A stretch of 60,364 bases of DNA from Haematobacter missouriensis (lineage in GTDB: Bacteria > Pseudomonadota > Alphaproteobacteria > Rhodobacterales > Rhodobacteraceae): the NCBI RefSeq assembly GCF_000740775.1, contig NZ_JFGS01000023.1, forward strand, positions 1 to 60,364, written 5' to 3'. Within the stretch, counting starts at the first letter, position 1. Every line of letters begins with the position of its first letter. This document shows, one piece after another, positions 28,669-42,492 of this stretch. The translations under genes and the position numbers were made by a program. A model generated the notes under the pieces. It had not been told where the DNA came from, did no database searches, and worked only from the letters and a program-made list of their open reading frames with translations.

Positions 28669-30234
28669 TTGCGCCGGCTCGTTTTGGATCTGTCGCAGCG
28701 GCTTGGCGTCCTCGAGGCGCAGGTGGCCGAATTGGGGGAACGAGCTCGAAAAGTCAGAAATTCCCCCGACGACACTGCAGGCCGAGACCCAGGATCTGCG
28801 CGACGAGATCGCGTGGTTGAAGAACCTGCCGCCACGGCCACCGTTCAAACCCTCCGGCATGGACAAGATCACGGAACAGGAGGTTCGCAAGCCCGGCGGT
28901 CAACGGCGGGGCCGTGGCCCGAAGCGCGACAAGGACCGCGTCACGCGCGAGGAGGTTCTGGCGGTAGCTGTGCCCTCGGGATCGCGCTTCAAGGGATACG
29001 AAACCATCCTGGTTCGTGATCTGGCAATTTCGGCCGAGCTTATCCGCTATCGGCGCGAACGCTGGCTGACACCAGAGGGCAGGACGCTCATCGCGCCCTT
29101 GCCGGACGGGCTGCCGGGCGGTTTCGGCGCCAGCCTGCGTCGGTCTGCCTCGTGCTGCATGCCCAGGGCCAGGTGACGACGGAGCGGCTGACCTCGATCC
29201 TGAACGGGATCGGGATGGAGATCTCCAAGCGCCAGGTGGTGCGCATCCTGACCACGGGCCTCGATGACTTCGTGGCGGAGGATCAGGCCATCCTTCGAAC
29301 AGGTCTGGCCACGGCGCCCTATATCAGCGTCGACGACACCGGTGCCCGTCATGCCCGCCGCGACGGGATCACCACGCAGATCGGCGGCGAGCGGTTCAGC
29401 GTGTTCCGCACGGGCCGCTCGAAGTCACGGCTGAACTTCCTTTCTCTCCTGCGGGAAGGACACGAAGATTACATCATCAACGATGCGGAACTCGACTATA
29501 TGCGCCAGCGCAAGGTTGCGCCGGACGTCATCGCCCGGCTTGCTGGCCACCCCGAGACCTCATTCTGTTCACAGATGGCCTGGTATGATCACCTGGTGAG
29601 GCTGCGCCTGGATGTCTTCGACCCCAGCCTGGTGCGCGAGGTCAGCGAGGCCGCACTCTGGGGCGCGGTGCGCCATCACGGGCTGATGGGCCATGCAGTG
29701 GTCGTGTCCGACGATGCCGGACAGTTCCGCATTCCAATCATGCCCTGTGTTGGGCCCATGCCGAGCGGCTGCTGCAAAATGCCGAAAACACCTGAGCAGA
29801 CCCGCAAATGGCTCCTCTACCGCGATCTGAAGCTCTGAAAACAAAAGTCGTCGGCTGTGAACGGGCCTGACCTCGCTCAACGCTTCGACGAGGTCTTTGG
29901 GCAGCGCACGCGCTACAAAGAACCGGGTCAATTGCTGGCTCGCCTGCACAGGCGAAAGCACGAACTGCTGAAGGTTGTGGAGCGACCGGAGATCCCGCTC
30001 CACCCCAATGCCTCCGAAAACGACCTGCGCGCCTGCGTCACCAAGCGCCGGATCTCGGGTGGCACGATGAGCACCGATGGTCGCCAGGCACGCGACGTCA
30101 TGCTCGGCCTGATGAAGACCTGTCGCAAGCTCGGCATCTCCTTCTTCGCCGACTTGGGTGATCGCCTCGGCATCAACCCGACCCATGAGCCGGTTCCACC
30201 ACTCCCCAGACTGGTCGAAACCACGCTCGCCTGA
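28669..30234 (+). pseudogene. degraded IS66-family transposase
   Basis: The remnant covers nearly a full IS66-type transposase in several frames. A coiled-coil start (LGVLEAQVAELGERARK) lies in one frame around 28680-28760. The linker NLPPRPPFKPSGMDK and the zinc/OrfC-like part continue in the next frame to ~29150. The catalytic part (VDDTGARHARRDG, SDDAGQF) is back in the first frame from 29152. At 29739 a third frame carries the expected HALCWAHAERLLQNAEN. A TGA at 29836 breaks the frame, before the typical C-terminus HPNASENDLRACVTKRRISGG. At least three frameshifts and one stop make it non-functional. I did not find its terminal repeats. Confidence 0.8.
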
Positions 30235-31513
30235 AACTCATTGCCCGGAAATCTGCCCCGCTTACGCGCACAACCTCCTTCGGTTCTCTGTATGCACAAG
30301 CTGAGAGCAAGCAGATCATTGGCGTTGCCGAAGGCCTCGTGTATTGGTTTATTTTATAACAATCGCTTATCCTTGGCGATTGGCTTTGCCGCGTCGCCGT
30401 TGAATTCCGCCCGACATTTTGCGCAAATCCGAAAGCGGGCGTGGATTGGATCGAGCGCCCGCGTTTGATCGTGGCGCTGTATCGTCAGCCCCTCGCCATC
30501 TCTCAGCAACTTGATCTCTGTGCAGTTCAACAGCAGCCTCAGGGGGCCACGCCGCGGGCGATGCGGGATCAGAGCCATGATGGCTTTTTGACTGCGGATC
30601 AGGCTGCAAAACTCGGAGAAAGGCCGTTAAAAGTCAACTTGCTGGTTTCTGGCAGCCATCGCGGTCGTTCGCCGCAAGGGCAAACCCGGTAGCGCTTCCC
30701 CAAGGATGCATTGCACCGCGGCATCGGAGATTACCAGTGGCTTTCCTTGAGGTCCGCACCACTGACCCTGGATCGCAGTCCTCGCCTCACGCGGTCGCGC
30801 CTATGGCACGGAACTGCGAAAAGGATTGGGACAGTGAAGTAAACCTTTGTCCGGCATCGTCAGCCTGCTGCGGGGGGCGGGGCAACGTGGGGTTCACACT
30901 CTCTGCTGACAATATGGCGGCGGGAGTATCACGACAGCGAGGCGGATGATCAGAGGTAACCCGTGTTCATCTCGCTAACGCTCGCGCTCAAGGCTGCGTA
31001 TTCTTACTCTGGTACCGCCGGCGCCATATCGTTCGCACTGGAGGCGGTGCCCGGATCGACGCGTCTTCGCGATATTGAGTGCCCGCATCATGAGTTCAAC
31101 GAAACCGTCAGGCGGCCGGACCCGGCCATCCCCCTCTGAACAAATATCTTCCGCGCTAGGCTGTAAGCCAAGCACTCCAGCAGCAAAGGCGATTGTGTAC
31201 ATGGTCAAGGTGACGCCTCTGGGCGATCAACATCTGGCAGGGTAGACCAGCGTGAAAGGCGTAGCTTTGTCGGTAAGCCCTTGCTCTCAGACGCAATTAT
31301 CCACTGGCAGGGCGCTGAAAGCATCCCGCGGTTGCCGGAGGCGGAGGTCTTTCCGCATTGTTGAGCGCTCCGAAGGCCGCAAGTTTTTGCTCGTGACCGA
31401 ACCGATTTTCTGGCTTTCGAGGCAAGCCCGAACAGGTGCCCGGCCTTTTCAGCAGCCTGCCAGGACCCGGGCACCGGAGGCTTCGGCCCCTCCGGCAAGA
31501 CCGGAAGACCGGG
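30235..31513. other. gene-poor stretch after the transposase remnant
   Basis: Several short open frames exist on both strands, but none has recognisable motifs or a convincing ribosome-binding site. The region looks like decayed mobile DNA. Near its right end lies a sequence (31308-31459) with the terminal repeats of the dispersed element but a different interior. Confidence 0.45.
31308..31459. repeat. possible divergent member of the ~155-bp dispersed element
   Basis: It starts CAGGGCGCTGAAA and ends TTTTCAGCAGCCTG, with a total length (152 bp) equal to that of the clear copies. The interior does not align convincingly by eye with them in either orientation, so it may be a distinct family member that shares only ends. 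Confidence 0.4.
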
Positions 31514-32446
31514 CTATTCCGTCGTCATACCATCGCGAGCCATAGGATCCCGGGCCATACGCTCGCCCGCGCCGCGCATGGTCTCCGCTATGCGGAGGAG
31601 CTGCGGCCCGAGCGGGTTCGTCCGGCGCCATACCATGCCGATCCGCCGTTTCGGTCGCGGAGCGCTCAACCGCGTGACGGAGACAGCGGCAGAACGGCTT
31701 TCTACCGCGACCGCCATCTGTGGAATGAGCGTGACGCCGATCCCCGCCGCGACCATCTGGACCAGAGTGGAGAGCGAGCTACCCTCCATCAACTCGTTCG
31801 GCCCGTTGCCCGCGAGGCCGCAGAAAGCTAGCGCCTGATCGCGGAAACAATGTCCTTCTTCCAACAAAAGAAGTCGCATCTCGCGCAGCATCTCCGGGTT
31901 CGGCGCGGGACGGCCAGCTTCCTCCGGGTGGCGGACCAGCACGAACTCCTCCTCGAACAGCTCGTATTCCTCCAGCGACGGCTCCGAAACGGGCAGCGCG
32001 ACAATGGCCGTGTCCAGCCGCCCCTCCCCCAGTTCCTCAATCAGCTTCTGGGTCACCGCCTCCCGGGGACGAAGGTCGAGATCGGGGAAACATTCCGCAA
32101 GCCGCTTGATGACGCCGGGCAGCAGATAGGGAGCCGCGGTGGGAATTACCCCGATCCTGAGCCGTCCCGCAAAGGGACTGGTCGCGGCACGAGCAAGATC
32201 GTCCAGCTCATCCACCGAGCGCACGATGTCCCGCGCGCGCTCCGCGAAGGCTCGGCCCAGCAAGGTAAGACGGATCTGCCGCCCGCCCCGTTCGATGAGC
32301 GGCGCGCCCAGCATCTCCTCCAGCTCCTTCATCTGCAACGACAGGGCGGGCTGCGAAATGGCGCAGGCCTCCGCCGCGCGCCCGAAATGCCCATGCCGGG
32401 CCAGAGCGTCGAAATAGCGGAGCTGTCGGATCGTGATGCCTATCAT
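31514..32446 (-). CDS. oxyR: hydrogen peroxide-sensing LysR regulator OxyR
   Basis: A 310-residue LysR-type regulator. The N-terminal helix-turn-helix (RAAEACAISQPALSLQMKELEEMLG) is followed by a sensing domain containing EEGHCFRDQALAFCGLAG. Cys200 and Cys209 match the redox pair of OxyR (199 and 208 in E. coli). Oxidation by peroxide would form the disulfide that activates transcription. It is divergent from katG, the classic target. The C-terminus ends in a short basic tail beyond the family domain. Confidence 0.92.
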   Translation of the reverse strand: MIGITIRQLRYFDALARHGHFGRAAEACAISQPALSLQMKELEEMLGAPLIERGGRQIRLTLLGRAFAERARDIVRSVDELDDLARAATSPFAGRLRIGVIPTAAPYLLPGVIKRLAECFPDLDLRPREAVTQKLIEELGEGRLDTAIVALPVSEPSLEEYELFEEEFVLVRHPEEAGRPAPNPEMLREMRLLLLEEGHCFRDQALAFCGLAGNGPNELMEGSSLSTLVQMVAAGIGVTLIPQMAVAVESRSAAVSVTRLSAPRPKRRIGMVWRRTNPLGPQLLRIAETMRGAGERMARDPMARDGMTTE

Positions 32447-34750
<2,304 letters not shown>

Positions 34751-34770
34751 AGCACGGAAAACGGAACGAA

Positions 34771-34800
34771 ACGGCCCGGCGGTCCTCCGCCGGGCCGTTT
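34771..34800 (+). terminator. terminator hairpin after katG
   Basis: ACGGCCCGGCGG pairs with CCGCCGGGCCGT around the loop TCCT, giving a perfect 12-bp stem, then TTTC. The T-run is short, but the stem is strong, and it sits 20 bp after the katG stop. Confidence 0.8.
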
Positions 34801-34878
34801 CATATCCGGCGCGTCCATGGAACAGGAGTATCCGCCCGCGCGTTTGGTGTCACGTGACCGAGTGCAGGAGGATCCCCC

Positions 34879-35049
34879 ATGGTCGGCCAGACGCCTCAGA
34901 ACCAGACATCCACGGGCCAGAAACCCGAAGACAAGCCCCCCGTCCCCCATGAGCAGCGCAAGGATCAGCCGTTGAAGGAGATCGCCGATGAGCAGGACGA
35001 TCCCGACCGCAAGGGCGGCCCAGCCCCCGCGCCGGGTGCGAGCGACTAG
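34879..35049 (+). CDS. 56-residue hydrophilic, probably disordered protein
   Basis: A small gene with a perfect AGGAGG 7 nt before its ATG. The product begins MVGQTPQNQTSTGQKPEDK and ends PAPAPGASD. It is rich in Gln, Pro, Asp, Lys and Glu and has no hydrophobic core, so it is probably unstructured. It lies downstream of the katG terminator, so it likely has its own promoter. I do not recognise a family; such small charged proteins often respond to stress. Confidence 0.6.
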   Translation: MVGQTPQNQTSTGQKPEDKPPVPHEQRKDQPLKEIADEQDDPDRKGGPAPAPGASD

Positions 35050-35372
35050 GTCAGAGAGAACGGCCTGTTAGTTCCACACCTCGGGCATCACCGCATTCCG
35101 CCTGCTGGACGGAGCGCACACACGCTTTGACAGGCCGGACCTCCGCTTGGGCGGAGATCATCAACAACACGATAAGTCCAGCCCGAAACCCGCCTTTACA
35201 GCGGGCACATCCGGCCATTGCCGAACATGACAGCCACCTTCAGGTTACGAGGCTACCCCTAGACTTGGAATATCCACGTAATTTCCAATTGTTGGCCGAT
35301 TTTCGAGGTCGCGACGTCGGCGTCGTGTCGCACAGAACCACCGCAAACCGTTGGAAGAAACTGGGATTCCGA
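35050..35372. other. gene-free stretch
   Basis: I see nothing convincing here. Open frames on the plus strand run antisense to the small gene at 35373-35759 and lack good start signals. Confidence 0.4.
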
Positions 35373-35759
35373 TCAGATTGGGTTGCCTGCCACATTCGGA
35401 TCCCAGATGACTCTTCCACGGTCGCTCTCCGGGTGAATGACAATCACGGGCCGCTGCGAGATCAGCTTGGCGCTCTCAGTCTTCCCGCTTCGCAGCCACT
35501 CCAGGACGGACGCCGTTGGCGATTGGTCGGGGTCGCGACGGATTGACCTGCCTATGATGTCGACGCACTGGCCTTGAAAGCCGATATCGTTCGGGTGGCG
35601 TCCAAAGCGCGAAGGGCCGAAATCCTGGACGCCACGGCGCCGGTATGGGAAGGGCCGCGCAGGATGCTCGGCTAAGAAGGCCCATACATCCAGATCTTTC
35701 ACGCCTCGGCTCCTGCGAACAAAGTGCTCGGCACCACCTTGGCAAAGGCACAACATCAT
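35373..35759 (-). CDS. conserved-looking hypothetical protein
   Basis: A 128-residue soluble protein. Its pattern (VRRSRGVKDLDVWAFLAEHP, PYRRRGVQDFGPSRFGRHP, then a C-terminal IISQRP-like and VIHPESDRGRVIWDP segment) looks like a genuine folded domain, and I have the impression of similar proteins in alphaproteobacteria, sometimes described as hypothetical. The start overlaps the stop of the small gene at 35759-35914 by one base (TGATG), so the two form a translationally coupled pair. Function unknown. Confidence 0.6.
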   Translation of the reverse strand: MMLCLCQGGAEHFVRRSRGVKDLDVWAFLAEHPARPFPYRRRGVQDFGPSRFGRHPNDIGFQGQCVDIIGRSIRRDPDQSPTASVLEWLRSGKTESAKLISQRPVIVIHPESDRGRVIWDPNVAGNPI

Positions 35760-35914
35760 CAGGCGGTCCGGTAGAGATCGCCCGTCTCGGGTCGCCTCGC
35801 GAATAACTGCTGCAGGTCATCGTAGGCCAGCTCTGCAAGACGCTGGAGGTGAGTAGCGGCGAACGGCTCGAATGACCGCTCGGATAGTGGTGAGGATGTT
35901 GGGTCATCTTGCAT
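35759..35914 (-). CDS. 51-residue protein coupled to the downstream hypothetical gene
   Basis: The product begins MQDDPTSSPLSERSFEPF and ends RPETGDLYRTA; the middle (LQRLAELAYDDLQQLF) is probably helical. Its stop overlaps the next start. The small size and the coupling to a second small gene recall toxin-antitoxin or regulator pairs, but no known family is recognised. It begins 12 bp after the end of the integrase remnant. Confidence 0.5.
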   Translation of the reverse strand: MQDDPTSSPLSERSFEPFAATHLQRLAELAYDDLQQLFARRPETGDLYRTA

Positions 35915-35926
35915 GATGACGCCAGC

Positions 35927-36120
35927 TTACCCCAACAGATTCGCCTCGACCATGACCATCGCCTTTTGGTGATCGGGCGAGGGGAATAGGTGGCCGTAGC
36001 GCTCCATGGTCATCTGGATCGAGGAATGGCCCGGTCATGACCTCCTTGATCGAGAACCCCTGCTCGATCCACAGCGACACGGCGAATGCGGGGCAGCACA
36101 GGCAGGACGACGGCCCTCCA
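35927..36120 (-). pseudogene. C-terminal remnant of a tyrosine recombinase/phage integrase
   Basis: Read on the minus strand, the sequence gives VSLWIEQGFSIKEVM, then, after a frameshift near 36035, SIQMTMERYGHLFPSPDHQKAMVMVEANLLG and a stop. This is the usual end of tyrosine recombinases, including the catalytic Tyr in MERYGHLF. The N-terminal catalytic parts are missing, so the gene is dead. It marks an old integration event next to the copper genes. Confidence 0.75.
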
Positions 36121-36183
36121 AAAACAGCCGTCCGAAAACCAGCCGGGAAGCGCATCCGCCACGGGTCCAGACAGCCGGCGGCG

Positions 36184-36711
36184 TTACTTCGGAGCCGCGT
36201 GGATGGGATCGACCCAATAGACGCTCTCCGGCGGCTCAACCGGATCGACGTCGGTTATGTTGACCACCACCGCCTCGTTGTCCGAGCGCACCAGCACGCA
36301 TTGCAGCACCTGTTCCGGGTCGGCGTTGATCTCCTGATGCGGCACATAGGGTGGCACGTAGATGAAATCCCCCGGCCCCGCTTCCGCCACGAATTCCAGC
36401 CGCTCGCCCCAACGGAGCCGCGCGCGCCCGCTCACCACATAGATCACGCTTTCCAGCGGGCCGTGATGGTGCACGCCGGTCTTGGCGTCCGGTTCGATCG
36501 CCACGGTGCCCGCCCAGATCTTCTGCGCGCCGACACGGGCATGGTTGATCGCGGCCTGCCGGAACATGCCGGGCGTCTGCGCGGTGTTCGGGTCGAGCTG
36601 GTCGCCGCGGATTACCCGGACTCCGTCATGTTTCCAGCGTGGCGTGTCGCCCGAATGATCGTGCCCATGGTCATGGCCATGCGCGTGTCCGTCGGAATGG
36701 TCGTGCGGCAT
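36184..36711 (-). CDS. cupin protein with histidine-rich N-terminus
   Basis: A 175-residue protein. The first ~22 residues are His/Asp-rich (MPHDHSDGHAHGHDHGHDH), a likely metal-binding tail. The rest is a single cupin barrel with motif 1 around TGVHHHGPLESVIYVVSG and motif 2 around GPGDFIYVPPYVPHQE. AAGGAG lies 7 nt before the ATG. It is 61 bp downstream of cueR in the same direction, so it probably belongs to the copper regulon. A copper-binding or buffering role is likely but unproven. Confidence 0.75.
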   Translation of the reverse strand: MPHDHSDGHAHGHDHGHDHSGDTPRWKHDGVRVIRGDQLDPNTAQTPGMFRQAAINHARVGAQKIWAGTVAIEPDAKTGVHHHGPLESVIYVVSGRARLRWGERLEFVAEAGPGDFIYVPPYVPHQEINADPEQVLQCVLVRSDNEAVVVNITDVDPVEPPESVYWVDPIHAAPK

Positions 36712-36772
36712 TTCTGATCTCCTTCTTGGCCGCGAGGCTAGCGCCACGCCCGCCGCACCGGAAGAGCCAATC

Positions 36773-37168
36773 TCACCGCTCGCCCTTCCCGGCGAGATCG
36801 GCGAGGATCGGGCACTCCGGGCGGGCATCCCCGTGGCAGCAGTCCACCAGCGTCCGCAGCGTGTCGCGCATGGCGGCGAGTTCGTCGATCTTGCGCTCGA
36901 TCTCCCCCAGATGCCCCTCCGCGATCCGGCGCACATCGGCGGAGGCCCGCCCCCTGTCGGAATAGAGCGCCAGCAGCGCCCGGCATTCCGCGATGGAAAA
37001 GCCGAGCGACCGCGCCCGCCCGAGAAAGCCCAGCCGGTGCAGGTCCTGCCCTGAATAGCTGCGGTAGCCATTGCCCCGGCGCGCCGGCGTGACAAGGCCG
37101 ATATCCTCGTAATACCGGATGGTCTTGGCGGGCATGTCCAGCGCCTCCGCCACTTCACCTATGTTCAT
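36773..37168 (-). CDS. cueR: copper-responsive MerR-family regulator
   Basis: A 131-residue MerR regulator with the N-terminal winged helix (MNIGEVAEALDMPAKTIRYYEDIGL), a coiled-coil dimer helix and a C-terminal metal loop DCCHGDARPEC. Cys111 and Cys119 correspond to the two Cu(I)-binding cysteines of CueR, eight residues apart. An extra Cys110 is present. It is 10 bp downstream of copA and would be autoregulated from the copA promoter, whose spacing fits MerR-type control. Confidence 0.88.
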   Translation of the reverse strand: MNIGEVAEALDMPAKTIRYYEDIGLVTPARRGNGYRSYSGQDLHRLGFLGRARSLGFSIAECRALLALYSDRGRASADVRRIAEGHLGEIERKIDELAAMRDTLRTLVDCCHGDARPECPILADLAGKGER

Positions 37169-37178
37169 CGCCCGCTCC

Positions 37179-39704
<2,526 letters not shown>

Positions 39705-39735
39705 CTGCCCCTCCTTTGTTTGCGGGACAACGTGA

Positions 39736-39766
39736 CAGATAAAGGTTCCAGAAACTGGAAGGTCAA
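39736..39766 (-). promoter_or_regulatory. CueR-controlled copA promoter
   Basis: On the minus strand, TTGACC (-35) is followed by a 19-bp spacer and TATCTG (-10). The spacer contains the perfect dyad TTCCAGTTTCTGGAA (39746-39760). The long 19-bp spacer with an internal dyad is the hallmark of MerR-family promoters, and the sequence closely resembles known copA promoters. It lies ~30 bp upstream of copA. Confidence 0.88.
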
Positions 39767-39913
39767 GCCCTGCCGACAAATCGCCTTCAGGCAATGCCCT
39801 GCGCCACTGGCACGCTTCTGTGGCAGCGCCGGTCCGCATGCGACGAGGGCTTGCCGCAGCCTCACCGCGCGGCATCTTCTCCCGGAGGGGATATCTGCAC
39901 GGGGGGCTGGCCC

Positions 39914-40375
39914 ATGTCACGCCGGAGCGCGGGGCTGCTTCTCTACCGCCGTCCCCCTACCGGGGTGGAGGTGCTGCTCGTCCATCCGGGCGGGCCATAC
40001 TGGCGCCGCCAGGACGCGGGCGCATGGTCCGTTCCAAAAGGGGAATACGGCCCGCAGGAATCCCCCGAGGCCGCTGCCCGCCGTGAAATGATGGAGGAAA
40101 CCGGTCTCGTTGTGGGCACGCCGCTCCTGCCCCTCGGCACGATCCGGCAGAAGGGCGGCAAGGAGGTCACCGCCTTCGCGACCGAGGGGGATTTCGACCC
40201 CGCAACGCTGGTCAGCAACAGTTTCGAGATGGAATGGCCCCCGCGCAGCGGCCATACCGTCTCCTTTCCGGAAGTCGATCAGGCCCGCTGGTTCCCCTTG
40301 GCAGAGGCCCGGATCCGCCTTCTGCCCGCGCAGGTTCCGTTTCTTCACCGTCTGGAACAGGCGCTTTACAGGTGA
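39914..40375 (+). CDS. NUDIX hydrolase
   Basis: A 153-residue protein with a complete NUDIX box beginning GEYGPQE and ending REMMEETGL, which binds the metal that cleaves nucleoside diphosphates linked to another group. It starts at [14 protein letters not shown], typical for the family. The exact substrate is unknown. The stop codon lies within the first unit of an 8-bp tandem repeat, so changes in that repeat do not alter the protein unless the first unit is hit. It converges on the siderophore operon. Confidence 0.85.
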   Translation: MSRRSAGLLLYRRPPTGVEVLLVHPGGPYWRRQDAGAWSVPKGEYGPQESPEAAARREMMEETGLVVGTPLLPLGTIRQKGGKEVTAFATEGDFDPATLVSNSFEMEWPPRSGHTVSFPEVDQARWFPLAEARIRLLPAQVPFLHRLEQALYR

Positions 40376-40472
40376 GCAGGTGAGCAGGTGAGCAGGTGAG
40401 CAGGTGAGCAGGTGAGCAGGTGAGCAGGTGAGCAGGTGAGCAGGTGAGCAGGTGAGCAGGTGAGCAGGTGAG
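40369..40472. repeat. 13 perfect copies of an 8-bp tandem repeat
   Basis: The unit CAGGTGAG repeats 13 times (104 bp) without variation. It overlaps the last codons and the stop of the NUDIX gene and lies between convergent genes. The lack of any mismatch suggests recent expansion by strand slippage. Confidence 0.95.
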
Positions 40473-40651
40473 CGCCTTCTCTCCTCAGCCCGTCAAGCGG
40501 AGAACACAGTTCTGCAGATCATCCCGGATATTTTCCGCCCATGCACGATGGGGCAATCCTCTATGTAGAGCAGGTGCGAACCGGGCAACGGGAACTCGCC
40601 ATGCTTTCGATGGACGCGCCGAAACGCCTCCACAATCGGCGCCCGCCGTGC

Positions 40652-41701
40652 TCACCCGGCGCTCGGAGCCTCCCAGTAGGAGGAGAAATAGTTCAGCCCG
40701 CGCTCGATCCGCCCTGCTGCGCGGAAATGCTCCTTTGCCTGCCGGACCACAGACTGCTCCGCCGCGACCCACAGATATGTCCCCGCCTCCGGTAGCGGAA
40801 TGGCGCGCAGCGCCTCCAGAAGACCCGCGCCCGGCTTCCGCTCCACCCAGTCGATGGTGATACCCGGCGGCGCGGCGATCCCGCAGCGGTCGGCGGGATC
40901 GCCGAGTTCGATGATCGCGCGCCCCTGCCGCGTGGCGGGCGAGGCTTCGAGGATGCGGCGGATCGCGGGCAGCGCGGTCTCATCCCCCGCGATCAGCAGC
41001 CGCTCCCCCGGCGGAAAGTCTCCGCCTCCCGGGCCCATGACCGCCACCCGCTCCCCTTGACGGGCGGCCAGCGCCCATTCCGACGTCCGCCCGCCCTCAT
41101 GCAGATAGATGTCGAAGGTGAAACGCCCCGCGCCGTCCGGCCCGGACTCGAGTGTCACGAAGGTGTAGCCGACCCGGTGCAGCGCATCAGCGCCCGCCGG
41201 CCAGACGGTCCGCCCGCGCTCGTTCAGATACGGCAGGACAAGCGCGCGCCCCTCGGGCGGCAGAAGAAGCGAGAAGTGCATCCCTCCCCGCCCCAGCGCC
41301 CCGGCTCCGGGCGTACCCAGCTCCACCCGCAGGAAATTCGCGCCGATCCGGCGGGTGGAAAGCACAGTCGCATCATGCAGGCTCGGCGGGCGTGCGGGCA
41401 ATGCCGGGCCATCCGCCCATGTCAGCCCCGTGGCGACCTCCGGGCTCACATGGTCGAGCAGATACATCGCGCTCTCCCGCATGTGATAGAGCTGCACCGC
41501 ATCCACCGCGCGAATGGCGATGTCCAGCCCCCCGGGGGTCAGCACCAGCGCCGCGCTTGCCAGTGGTCCGGTGATTTCCAGACGCCCCGTCGCGCGCCGA
41601 ACCGGAATGTCGAAGGCAAGCAGATGCTCCTCCAGATGCGGCAACATCTCCTCAGACAGGGGGCCGTGATAGTGCCCCGTGGCGCTTTCGGTATGGGTCA
41701 T
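40652..41701 (-). CDS. siderophore-interacting FAD-dependent reductase (SIP family)
   Basis: A 349-residue ViuB/YqjH-like protein. The C-terminal ~230 residues show the flavin/NAD(P)H reductase layout (HFSLLLPPEG, RVAVMGPGGGDFPPGERLLIAGDETALPAIRRIL, VAAEQSVVRQAKEHF). The N-terminal ~110 residues form an extra domain with HGPLSEEML-like content resembling DUF2218, so this is a fused version. It releases iron from imported ferric siderophores by reduction. It overlaps the ATPase stop by 4 bp and ends the operon. Confidence 0.87.
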   Translation of the reverse strand: MTHTESATGHYHGPLSEEMLPHLEEHLLAFDIPVRRATGRLEITGPLASAALVLTPGGLDIAIRAVDAVQLYHMRESAMYLLDHVSPEVATGLTWADGPALPARPPSLHDATVLSTRRIGANFLRVELGTPGAGALGRGGMHFSLLLPPEGRALVLPYLNERGRTVWPAGADALHRVGYTFVTLESGPDGAGRFTFDIYLHEGGRTSEWALAARQGERVAVMGPGGGDFPPGERLLIAGDETALPAIRRILEASPATRQGRAIIELGDPADRCGIAAPPGITIDWVERKPGAGLLEALRAIPLPEAGTYLWVAAEQSVVRQAKEHFRAAGRIERGLNYFSSYWEAPSAG

Positions 41702-42492
41702 GCCAGCCTCTCCTCGGGGCGATGTGCGGGGATCACCATGGGGGTGCCCGTGATGGGATCGGGATGGACCTCGGCCGCAAGGCCGAAGGCGCGGTCGAGA
41801 TGTTCGGGCGTCAGCACCGACTCCGGCACGCCTTCCGCCACCAGCCCGCCCGGTCCCAGCAGCACGAGAGCATCGCAGAACCGTGCGGCAAGGTTCAGGT
41901 CGTGCAGGACGGCGACGACCCGTAGGCCCGTGCCCCGGCTCTGCCGCCGCAGCAGCGCGAGCAGGTCGAGTTGGTGCGAAAGGTCGAGGAATGTCGTCGG
42001 CTCGTCCAGCAGCAGCAGCGGCGTCGTCTGCGCAAGAACCAGCGCGATCCACGCCCGCTGCCGCTGACCGCCCGACAATTCCTCCAGCGGGCGATCCGCC
42101 AGGTCTGCGACGCCTACGGCCTGCATGGCCGCGACGCAGGCGCTCTGGTCCGCCTCCCGCCAGGGTGCGAGCATACCGCGCCACGGCAGACGGCCGCGCC
42201 GCACCAGATCGGCGACCGTGATGCCTCCCGGCGCCACCGGCGATTGCGGCAGCACCGCCATCCGGCGGGCCAGCGTGCGGCTTTCGATCCGCCGCACATC
42301 CTCTCCCTCCAGCAGCACACGGCCCGATTGCGGTGTAATGAGCCGCCCCATGGCGCGGAGCAGCGTGGACTTGCCACAGCCGTTCGGGCCGAGGATCGCC
42401 GTCATCGGCACATCGGGAAGCCGCAGATCCAGCCCCCGGATCACCGTCCGCCCGTCATAGCCGAGCGTCAGCGCCTCTGCCGCCAGTCTCAT
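41698..42492 (-). CDS. ferric siderophore ABC transporter ATPase
   Basis: A 264-residue ABC ATPase of the FepC/FecE type. It has Walker A GPNGCGKST, signature LSGGQRQR and Walker B LLLLDEPTTFLDLSHQ, the last being characteristic of iron-siderophore importers. The start at 42492 overlaps the upstream permease stop by 4 bp. It energises the two permeases encoded just before it. Confidence 0.9.
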   Translation of the reverse strand: MRLAAEALTLGYDGRTVIRGLDLRLPDVPMTAILGPNGCGKSTLLRAMGRLITPQSGRVLLEGEDVRRIESRTLARRMAVLPQSPVAPGGITVADLVRRGRLPWRGMLAPWREADQSACVAAMQAVGVADLADRPLEELSGGQRQRAWIALVLAQTTPLLLLDEPTTFLDLSHQLDLLALLRRQSRGTGLRVVAVLHDLNLAARFCDALVLLGPGGLVAEGVPESVLTPEHLDRAFGLAAEVHPDPITGTPMVIPAHRPEERLA

